Shown here piece after piece: positions 33,753-41,537 of a DNA stretch of 51,672 nt. The stretch comes from an uncultured Saprospiraceae bacterium (GTDB lineage: Bacteria; Bacteroidota; Bacteroidia; Chitinophagales; Saprospiraceae). Within the stretch, counting starts at the first letter, position 1; every line of letters begins with the position of its first letter. The position numbers were made by a program, and so were the translations under genes. The stretch is taken from assembly GCA_937951615.1 (NCBI GenBank), contig CALFBH010000020.1, positions 1 to 51,672 of the forward strand, written 5' to 3'. The notes under the pieces are model-generated. The model was not told where the DNA came from. It saw only the letters and a program-made list of their open reading frames with translations, and made no database searches.

Positions 33753-36700
33753 ATGCCAACAGACAAGCCGGATATATCAGCCAATAAAAACCTGGCTTTG
33801 GAGCGGTGGCGCAATCGCAAAAAAAAAGCACAGCCACAGGGTATTCAGCGAATGCCAGAAGGGGAGGATTGCCCGCTTTCTTATGGACAGCAACGACTTT
33901 GGTTTTTACAACAATTATATCCAGGGAATCCATTTTATAATTATTCAGAAAGCTACCGCTTACGCGGAAAATTGAATACTGCTCACCTGATACAGGGCTT
34001 GGAATATGTCGCGCGTCGCCACGATATGTTGCGCACCCGTTTTGAAGTGCGAGATGGTCAGGCAATTCAATTGGTAGAAGATACCATACAATTTGAAAAA
34101 GCTGACTTCGATTTGCAGCATCTGCCAGAATTGGAACGTGAAGCAGCGGCACAAAAAATCATATTTGCAGAAGCAGAAAAATCTTTTGAGCTAACTGCTG
34201 GTCCGCTTACGCGAATCACTTTGATTCGACTAGCAGAAAACGACCATATTCTTGCACTGACCATGCACCACATCATCACCGACAAATGGTCTATGCGAGT
34301 GCTGCGGGAAGAATTGGCAACAGCTTATCAGGCATTGCAAGCAGGAGAAACATTGCCCAATCAGTCACTCAAGATTCAATATGCCGATTACGCTTATTGG
34401 CAAAGAAACCAGCAAGTCGATGAAAAACACCTAGCTTACTGGACGAAAAAATTAGAAGGCGAATTGCCTGTTTTAAAACTGCCCACTGACCGTAATCTAC
34501 CCGTGCGTCCGTCCTTCAAAGGAGCTTATGCGACACAGCCCTTATCACTCGAATTGTCCCGGCAGTTGAAAACGCTGAGTCAACAATCGAACACGACTTT
34601 ATTTGTCTTATTATTGACTGCCTACAAAGTATTATTGCATCGTTATTCAGGGCAAGAAGATATTTTGGTGGGAACACCTTTTACCAATCGAGATAAAAAA
34701 GAACTAGAACAGCTTATTGGCTTTTTTAATGACACCCTGGTCTTGCGTAGCGACTTGTCCGACAATCCAACTTTTCTGGAAGTAGTCGAGCAGGTTAGGA
34801 CGACTGTTTTAGAAGGTTTTTCTCATAAAAATACGCCTTTTGAAACCTTGGTTAAAACACTACAACCGGAACGGAGTGGACGAGGAAATCCCTTGTTTCA
34901 GGTCATGTTTTTATACCATAATGTAGCACCGACACCAGTGTTTAATGCTGATTTAGATTTGCAGCATGAACCCTTTGATTTAGGCGTAGCCAAGTTTGAT
35001 CTGACGCTCTACATTGCAGAAGATAAAGAACAGCTTACCGCAATATTTGAATATGCAAAAGACCTGTTTGATGAGACAACTATCGATCGAATGCAGGCGC
35101 ATTTGCAGACTTTATTGCAGGGCATCGTTGATAATCCAAAGGCAAGAATAGCCGATTTACCCATTTTGCCAGCCGCAGAACGTCAGTTGATTTTACAGGA
35201 CTGGAATAGCGCTACATTTGATACGGGAAGTGCTCAGTCGATTATTGAATTATTTGAACAACAAGTTCGCGAACAGCCAGATAAGATTGCCGTCATCGCC
35301 GATGGAAGCCAGCTGAACTATCAGCAATTGAGTGAAAAGGTGAATGCGATTGCTGGACGATTGCGCGATATGGGTATTGGTTCTAACATTGATGAAGTCT
35401 TGCTTCGCAAAAGCGGTGGGTTTAAACCCACCGCTTTTGCGAAGCAAGTGGATTCGAGCAATTCCGTCGGTCTATTCGTCGGACGCTCCACAGACATGAT
35501 GGCGGGCATATTGGGCATCATGAAAGCAGGTGCGGCTTATGTGCCACTCGACCCGGAATATCCAGCGGAGCGTATTGAGTTCATGCTGGAAGATGCAGCA
35601 GTTTCAGTGGTATTGACGCAAGAGAAATTACAGGAGCGTTTGCCGAAAACAAAAGCGCAAATACTCACTTTTGAGTCTATAGAATATACAGGCGCAAACA
35701 TTGATTATCTTCCTGCTTCTGCTGATTTAGCGTACATCATTTACACTTCTGGCAGTACAGGAAAACCAAAAGGCGTACCCGTAACGCATAAAAATTTGCT
35801 TCACTCTACACGGGCTCGTTTTGAATATTATCCCAAACATCCAGGCTGCTTTTTGCTGATGTCTTCTTTCTCCTTTGACAGTTCGGTCGCAGGTATATTC
35901 TGGACAATGGCAAGCGGCGGAGCTTTACTGATTCCTGAACGACGAATTGAACAAGATACGAATAGACTGGCAGAAATTATTGCAGAACACAGCGTTACGC
36001 ACACACTGCTATTGCCGTCTCTATATGAGGTTTTATTGAAATATGCCTCACAGGAAAAACTAAGTTCACTGAATACCGTCATGGTCGCTGGCGAGGCTTG
36101 CCCAGCTTCTTTGTGCGATCTTCATTACGATACTTTGCCAGATGCCATTTTGTACAACGAATATGGACCAACAGAAGCAAGTGTTTGGTGTACCGTCCAT
36201 GAAATCACAAGAGCAGATGCAAGGGGAGCAGTTCCCATCGGCCGCCCGACTGCCAATGCTGAAATCTATATTTTAAACCGAAATTTGCAGCCTGTTCCTA
36301 TTGGCGTAGCAGGCGAATTATATGTCGGTGGAAGTGGTGTTACGCAAGGCTATCTAAACCGTCCTGAACTGACTCAAACCCGATTCCTAAATAATCCTTT
36401 CTCCAAAAATCCTGATGCCCTGATATATCATACGGGCGATTTGGCGCGCTTTCGCGCAAATGGGGTGATAGAATTTCTTGGACGTGCAGATCAGCAGGTG
36501 AAAATCAGAGGATATCGCATCGAACCAGATGAAATCAGAGAAGTTCTGAAAAGACATGAATCCGTTCGTGATGCTGTGGTAACTGTACAGAAAAATAAAA
36601 AACGATTGATATCCTATCTTATTGTAAATGAAGGATTTGAAGTGAGTAAATTAAGGCTTTACACGAAGCAGCAATTGCCAGACTATATGGTGCCTGCTTT

Positions 36701-39700
36701 GATGATTGAACTGGGTGAATTGCCCCGCCTGCCCAATGGAAAAGTAAACTTAAATGCCCTCCCAGAACCCAAAGAAAACGAGCTTATAGAAGATAGAAAA
36801 CAAGTTGCGGCGAGAACACCCAATGAAACCCAACTGGTCAATATTTGGCAGGAAGTATTGAATATAAAGCCCATAAGCATTCACGATAATTTTTTTGAAA
36901 TTGGCGGTGATTCTATTTTGAGTATTCAAATCATTGCGAAAGCCAGAAAAGCAGGACTGAAACTGACCCCACAACAATTATTTGAACAACAGACCATTGC
37001 TGAACTCGCCTTGTTTGTACAAACAGCAACCAAAGAAACAAAGGATGAACTCATAATAGGAGAAGTAGCACTGACACCAATACAGCATTGGTTTTTCAAA
37101 GAACATAAAACAGCTCCACAGCATTGGAATCAATCCATCCAGCTTCGCAAAAGCGGAGGGTTTAAACCCTCCGCTTTTGCGAAGCTGGATAATCAATTGA
37201 ATGCCGGAATAATACGACAGGCAGTTGAGCATCTGATACTTCGACATGAGGCTTTGCGACTGTCTTTTGCGCAGGTAGCAGGGGAGTGGACAGCTTTGAT
37301 ATTGACACCCGAAAAAATTCGTTCATTTCAGCAGATAGATTTGACGGATGTCTCTACTGAAGAGCAGAATACATTTATACAAAAAGAAATAGCTGCGGTA
37401 CACGAAGGCTTTGATTTGGCAAAAGGTTCGCTCTTTCAGGCGGTGTATATTCAGGATTTATCAGAGCTTCGACTGATGGCACATCACTTGATTATAGATG
37501 CAGTGTCCTGGCAGATTATTATAGAAGAACTGAAACTGATTTGTCAGCAATTACTGGACGGAAAACCGATTGATTTACCCGCAAAAACAGCAAGCTATAA
37601 AGACTGGTGTACGGACTTAAACCTTATGGCGAAAGCCAATACAGCAAAAAAAGAACTAACATTCTGGCAGAAACAAATAAAAACGTCTACTGGATTTCCG
37701 ACCGACTTTGAAGCTCATTTTCCAATAGAAGAAAAAGATATAGAGCACGTCCTGTATGAATTGGACTTAAAGAAAACAGAAGCCTTATTACGAGAAGTAG
37801 GGCAAACTTATAACACCAAAACAGACGAGGTACTCATCACGGCATTTATGCTGGCTTTCGCCGAATATAGTGGGCAAGAGAATTTATGTGTAGGCTTAGA
37901 ACGGCATGGTCGGGATGTGAATGGGGAATTGGATGTGTCGGGCACAGTTGGTTGGTTTACTTCGTTTTTTCCTTTGCAATTGGTTTTAGACAGTTCGGAT
38001 AAAGGAACAGCATTAAAGTCGATAAAAGAACAAATACGAGCGGTGCCAAATAGCGGCATTGCTTATGGCTTACTCCATTACATCAATCAGGAGATTGAAG
38101 AAGCAAAACCACAGGTCGTTTTTAATTACCTCGGCAATCAACAAGCAAAAGAAGCTGGTTTATTGGGTGTCCCCAAAATGCTTTTTGAACAAGCCCGGCA
38201 TCCGCAAAGCGAACGCAGTCATCTACTAGAAGTCAATGCTTTTATTGAAGATGGACAGCTTAAAATGCGCTGGAGCTACAGCCAGAAAATTCACCAAAAA
38301 GAAAGTATAGAAAGACTCGTCAATAAATTTGAAAGGGCTTTGGATGACTTGATGATCCATTGTCAAAATACAGCAGGCAGCTATACGCCATCAGATTTTC
38401 CAGAAGCAGCAATTAGTCAGCCGACGATTGATGCTTTATTGGCGACAGTTGGCGGTCGGCGGTCGGCAGTAGCGGGTATTTATCCATTGAGCTTTATGCA
38501 ACAGGCTTTGCTGTTTCATCACCTACAAGAGACAAGTGACGAAGGATTGTTACATGTTTCGTGTAAACTGGAAGGCAACTTGGACTATGAGCGATTGCAA
38601 CAGGCTTGGCAAAAAGTCGTTCATCGACACAGTGCTTTACGGACGGCTATTCGCTGGACAAACATCGAAAAACCAGTACAATTTGTTTTGACAGATGCTA
38701 AAACGGACTGGGTGCATAAAGATTGGAGTGACTTGGATGACTTAGCCTTTCAAACAAAATTAACAACTTTTAAAAAAGAAGATATTCAGCATGGATTAGA
38801 CTTGACAAGTGCTACGGTTTCACGTTTTGCCCTGATAAAAAGACCAAACCAGACTTATCATTTATTATGGACTTGTCATCACATTCTATTGGATGGCTGG
38901 TCGGCGGTAGCAATTCTAAAAGACCTGATTCGACATTATGATGCTTTATGCAAAAATGAAGTTCCAATACTTGAAACCATTCCTTCCTATTCCTCCTACC
39001 TAAGTTGGCAAAAACGGCAAGACAAAGAAGCTGCGGAAGCCTTTTGGAAAAAGGCTTTAGATCAATTTGAACACCCGGCCTTGATGGGGAAAGTTAAGCG
39101 ACAAGATGAAAGGGGTTTCGGCAATCAAACTTTTGCTTTGTCTCAAGACAAAAGTTCAGCTGTTCAAAGTTATATTAAACAACAAAGAATTACGCTCAAT
39201 ACACTGATTCAGGGCATTTGGTCAATATTGCTGAGTGCTTATACCGATAAGCAGGATGTTGTTTTTGGAACGAGTGTTTCCGGTCGATCGGCTGATTTGC
39301 CAAACATGGATTTGATGGCAGGTTTGTTTATGAATGTTGTTCCCGTAAGGGCAAAAATACAAAGAAAAATGTCTTTTTCCGATTGGTTGCGACAAGTCCA
39401 AAGTCAGCAATTGGAAGCTCGAAATTTCGATCATGTCAGTTTAGACCAGATTACAGACTGGGCAAAACTATCTGGACATATTGCTTTGTTTGACAGCCTG
39501 ATTGTATTTGAAAATTTCCCCTGGAGCGACCTAGTCGGTGGGGGAGTAATAGTCAGTGATTTTAAAGGCGGCATCACCACAACATATCCAGTGACGATTG
39601 TGGTCGTGCCAGGCGAACAACTGGAATTTCATATTCGCTATAATAAAGCACAAATCACGGAAGAAACGATTAATTGGCTGAGAAGCAACTTGAATAGTTT

Positions 39701-40811
39701 ATTTGAAAAAATCCATCAGAATACATCTTTAGAAAGTATTCAGGAACAGATTTCAACTCCTTCATTACTCAAGCAAACTATTGCTGGTTCAGCGGCTACT
39801 CAGGTACAAAACTATATTGCACCACAAAACGAACAAGAAGAACAATTATCCCAAATATGGGAACAATTATTCGGGATAAAAGTCAGCACACAAGATGATT
39901 TTTTCGAGATTGGTGGCAACTCTTTACTAGCAGTTCGATTATTTTCAAAAATAGAAGAAGAACTTGGACAGAATCTATTGCCAGTCATTTTATTACAACA
40001 CAGAACGATTGCTGCGCTTGCGCGTGTCATGCAGCAAAAAAACAAAGCGCATGATTCTGATGTCCTTGTGCCTTTGCGTGCCGAGGGAAATCGCCCACCT
40101 CTATTTTGCTTCCATGCTGCTGGCGGGCATATTATGTTTTACAAAGAACTTGCCGATCAATTGGATGCCAATCAACCCGTATATGCCGTGCAGCCCAAAG
40201 GCTTGGATGGAGGTGAAATACCTTATAACAGTATGGAAGAAATGGCAGCATATTATCTGAAAGAGATTAAAAAGGTGCAGCCACAAGGCCCATACTTTTT
40301 ATTAGGTGTTGGAGCTTTTGAAGTTGTTAGGCAATTAAGACAAGTCGGTGAAGAAATTGGTATATTAGCCATCATAGATACTGCACCGCCAGCTTTTGTC
40401 TATAAATCAGAAGGGTTTAAACGCATCAAAAAAGTATGGAGATTTATTCAGTTGGGGAGATGGGGAAGTATTCAGGCAATACTGAGAAGAAAACTCGGCT
40501 TTGCTCCACCAAAGGCAGAAGAGAAGGTATTAAGTCCGCAGGAACAAAATCTAAAAAATGTCCAAGACCACCTAAACCAATTGCTGACCAATTATAACTG
40601 GAAACCACAGGATATTGAAATCGTTTTTGCGAGAAGCAAGGAAATGGTTCGTCGAAAAGACAAAACCTTTCATATTCCTGGCTGGAAACGCCTGGCGACT
40701 AAGGGCTTGGATGTTTTTGAAATTCCGGTGATGCACGGAGAGTTGTTTGAAGCCGAAGGCGCGAAGGTGATGGCGAGGGAATTGCAGGAAAGGATAAACA
40801 AGTTTAACTGA
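33753..40811 (+). CDS. NRPS, C-A-T-E-C-T-TE
   Basis: A 2352-residue synthetase; the ATG at 33753 was preferred because the frame before it lies in repeat DNA. Order: C1 (about 40-480; HHIITDKW from His172); A (about 500-980; YTSGSTGKPKG near 665, NEYGPTEAS, YHTGDLARF, NGKVNLNAL); T1 (Ser1054, IGGDSILS); E (about 1100-1530; HHLIIDAVSW from His1244, GLERHGRDV near 1382, TVGWFTSFFP); C2 (about 1570-2010; HHILLDGW from His1709); T2 (Ser2057, IGGNSLLAV); TE (about 2103-2350). Module 2 has no A domain. The TE keeps Asp2209 and His2328, but where GxSxG belongs it reads LLGVGAFE (2183-2190), five residues short and without serine. Hand-read A code: DSALMAEVWK, substrate not assigned. Two palindromic elements are inserted in frame (35399, 37137). 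Confidence 0.94.
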   Translation: MPTDKPDISANKNLALERWRNRKKKAQPQGIQRMPEGEDCPLSYGQQRLWFLQQLYPGNPFYNYSESYRLRGKLNTAHLIQGLEYVARRHDMLRTRFEVRDGQAIQLVEDTIQFEKADFDLQHLPELEREAAAQKIIFAEAEKSFELTAGPLTRITLIRLAENDHILALTMHHIITDKWSMRVLREELATAYQALQAGETLPNQSLKIQYADYAYWQRNQQVDEKHLAYWTKKLEGELPVLKLPTDRNLPVRPSFKGAYATQPLSLELSRQLKTLSQQSNTTLFVLLLTAYKVLLHRYSGQEDILVGTPFTNRDKKELEQLIGFFNDTLVLRSDLSDNPTFLEVVEQVRTTVLEGFSHKNTPFETLVKTLQPERSGRGNPLFQVMFLYHNVAPTPVFNADLDLQHEPFDLGVAKFDLTLYIAEDKEQLTAIFEYAKDLFDETTIDRMQAHLQTLLQGIVDNPKARIADLPILPAAERQLILQDWNSATFDTGSAQSIIELFEQQVREQPDKIAVIADGSQLNYQQLSEKVNAIAGRLRDMGIGSNIDEVLLRKSGGFKPTAFAKQVDSSNSVGLFVGRSTDMMAGILGIMKAGAAYVPLDPEYPAERIEFMLEDAAVSVVLTQEKLQERLPKTKAQILTFESIEYTGANIDYLPASADLAYIIYTSGSTGKPKGVPVTHKNLLHSTRARFEYYPKHPGCFLLMSSFSFDSSVAGIFWTMASGGALLIPERRIEQDTNRLAEIIAEHSVTHTLLLPSLYEVLLKYASQEKLSSLNTVMVAGEACPASLCDLHYDTLPDAILYNEYGPTEASVWCTVHEITRADARGAVPIGRPTANAEIYILNRNLQPVPIGVAGELYVGGSGVTQGYLNRPELTQTRFLNNPFSKNPDALIYHTGDLARFRANGVIEFLGRADQQVKIRGYRIEPDEIREVLKRHESVRDAVVTVQKNKKRLISYLIVNEGFEVSKLRLYTKQQLPDYMVPALMIELGELPRLPNGKVNLNALPEPKENELIEDRKQVAARTPNETQLVNIWQEVLNIKPISIHDNFFEIGGDSILSIQIIAKARKAGLKLTPQQLFEQQTIAELALFVQTATKETKDELIIGEVALTPIQHWFFKEHKTAPQHWNQSIQLRKSGGFKPSAFAKLDNQLNAGIIRQAVEHLILRHEALRLSFAQVAGEWTALILTPEKIRSFQQIDLTDVSTEEQNTFIQKEIAAVHEGFDLAKGSLFQAVYIQDLSELRLMAHHLIIDAVSWQIIIEELKLICQQLLDGKPIDLPAKTASYKDWCTDLNLMAKANTAKKELTFWQKQIKTSTGFPTDFEAHFPIEEKDIEHVLYELDLKKTEALLREVGQTYNTKTDEVLITAFMLAFAEYSGQENLCVGLERHGRDVNGELDVSGTVGWFTSFFPLQLVLDSSDKGTALKSIKEQIRAVPNSGIAYGLLHYINQEIEEAKPQVVFNYLGNQQAKEAGLLGVPKMLFEQARHPQSERSHLLEVNAFIEDGQLKMRWSYSQKIHQKESIERLVNKFERALDDLMIHCQNTAGSYTPSDFPEAAISQPTIDALLATVGGRRSAVAGIYPLSFMQQALLFHHLQETSDEGLLHVSCKLEGNLDYERLQQAWQKVVHRHSALRTAIRWTNIEKPVQFVLTDAKTDWVHKDWSDLDDLAFQTKLTTFKKEDIQHGLDLTSATVSRFALIKRPNQTYHLLWTCHHILLDGWSAVAILKDLIRHYDALCKNEVPILETIPSYSSYLSWQKRQDKEAAEAFWKKALDQFEHPALMGKVKRQDERGFGNQTFALSQDKSSAVQSYIKQQRITLNTLIQGIWSILLSAYTDKQDVVFGTSVSGRSADLPNMDLMAGLFMNVVPVRAKIQRKMSFSDWLRQVQSQQLEARNFDHVSLDQITDWAKLSGHIALFDSLIVFENFPWSDLVGGGVIVSDFKGGITTTYPVTIVVVPGEQLEFHIRYNKAQITEETINWLRSNLNSLFEKIHQNTSLESIQEQISTPSLLKQTIAGSAATQVQNYIAPQNEQEEQLSQIWEQLFGIKVSTQDDFFEIGGNSLLAVRLFSKIEEELGQNLLPVILLQHRTIAALARVMQQKNKAHDSDVLVPLRAEGNRPPLFCFHAAGGHIMFYKELADQLDANQPVYAVQPKGLDGGEIPYNSMEEMAAYYLKEIKKVQPQGPYFLLGVGAFEVVRQLRQVGEEIGILAIIDTAPPAFVYKSEGFKRIKKVWRFIQLGRWGSIQAILRRKLGFAPPKAEEKVLSPQEQNLKNVQDHLNQLLTNYNWKPQDIEIVFARSKEMVRRKDKTFHIPGWKRLATKGLDVFEIPVMHGELFEAEGAKVMARELQERINKFN
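35399..35448. repeat. Perfect 50-bp palindrome inside NRPS A domain
   Basis: Every base from 35399 to 35448 pairs with its partner around the central TTTAAA. The core word is CTTCGCAAAAGCGG. In frame it encodes LLRKSGGFKPTAFAKQ, placed in the loop between motifs A1 and A2. Because it is palindromic, the opposite strand encodes the same peptide. Sister copy at 37137-37190. Confidence 0.95.
37137..37190. repeat. Perfect 54-bp palindrome inside NRPS E domain
   Basis: A fully paired palindrome with the same core as 35399-35448 but GGAGGG instead of GGTGGG flanking TTTAAA; the change is compensated on both arms. It encodes QLRKSGGFKPSAFAKLD in the first loop of the epimerization domain, between the HWNQS strand and NQLNAGIIRQA helix. 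Confidence 0.95.
38449..38473. repeat. GGTCGGC word repeat in C2 linker
   Basis: GTTGGCGGTCGGCGGTCGGC (38449-38468) repeats the heptamer GGCGGTC and encodes TVGGRRSAVAG in the linker just before the second condensation domain. It looks like another short repeated word tolerated in a flexible linker. Confidence 0.5.
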
Positions 40812-40834
40812 ATTTCAATGTAAAAACCAAAAAG

Positions 40835-41365
40835 ATGACAGCAGAAATATTTGTAAAAAAAATGAATGAAAATAGCCCAGATGACAGCTATTTTGAAGGT
40901 TTTACAATTCTTGAACGAGAACGAGTTTTAGCAAATCATAATTTAATTCCACGGAAAAAAAGAAAAGTTTATGAGGATCCTTTATTGGATTTCATAGATA
41001 GATTTGATAAAGGCAACTTACCTGTAGATTTTCCTTTTTACATTGAAAATGAGGTGTCAGAAATAGAAAATTATTATATTGTGGGCACGGTCAATTCAAA
41101 TGATTATATTGCATTAGATAAGCGCAAAAATCACATTGTACAACTTGATGTTTATAATAATTATAAAATTGTACGTCAATGTGCTAAGACGAGCGTACAC
41201 TTCTTAAAAGCTCTCCTCATATATTATAAACCCGAAGATTTTGATACTAGTAATTATCGTGAGTATTATCGCAACTTAGCGAAAAAATGTGCAATAGCAG
41301 CAGGTGATGAAAAATATTTTGATTTCTACTTTTATTGGGCACTTTATCAGGATGAAGAAGAATGA
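40835..41365 (+). CDS. Small acidic hypothetical protein, possibly SUKH-like
   Basis: A 176-residue soluble protein 24 bases after the synthetase stop, so probably in the same transcript. The middle (YYIVGTVNSNDYIALDKRK, then HIVQLDVY) resembles the strand-turn-strand core of SMI1/KNR4 (SUKH) proteins, which include immunity proteins. The C-terminus is helical and acidic (ALYQDEEE). There are no cofactor or catalytic motifs. The family assignment is weak. A role as self-protection or accessory protein of the pathway is only suggested by position. Confidence 0.6.
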   Translation: MTAEIFVKKMNENSPDDSYFEGFTILERERVLANHNLIPRKKRKVYEDPLLDFIDRFDKGNLPVDFPFYIENEVSEIENYYIVGTVNSNDYIALDKRKNHIVQLDVYNNYKIVRQCAKTSVHFLKALLIYYKPEDFDTSNYREYYRNLAKKCAIAAGDEKYFDFYFYWALYQDEEE

Positions 41366-41401
41366 TAATAGGTGAATTTGTTTCGGACTTCTTATGCTGT
41401 T

Positions 41402-41523
41402 GGTTTCGTAAACTTGCGCGTGAGCTTTTAGGGAAGCGAGTTTGCTAAACCTTCGTCATGATGCGCCAGAAAAGGTTTAGCAAACTTTCCCCTTCGCAGG
41501 CTTACCCGCAAGTTTACGAAACC
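41402..41523. repeat. Nested 52-base inverted repeat (GGTTTCGTAAAC)
   Basis: Arms 41402-41453 and 41472-41523 are both 52 bases long. The outer 17 (GGTTTCGTAAACTTGCG) and inner 15 (AGTTTGCTAAACCTT) are identical between the arms once one is inverted, and the 20 bases between them differ. The loop is 18 bases. It lies between convergent genes, 14 bases beyond the TonB receptor stop. A further truncated copy of the outer word follows at 41524-41536. Confidence 0.9.
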
Positions 41524-41537
41524 TTTTTACGAAACCT

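Noticed and set aside
35250-35521. Minus-strand ORFs over the palindrome that encode the same RKSGGFKP peptide
   Set aside because: They exist only because the palindrome reads the same on both strands; flanking sequence is clearly NRPS on the plus strand.
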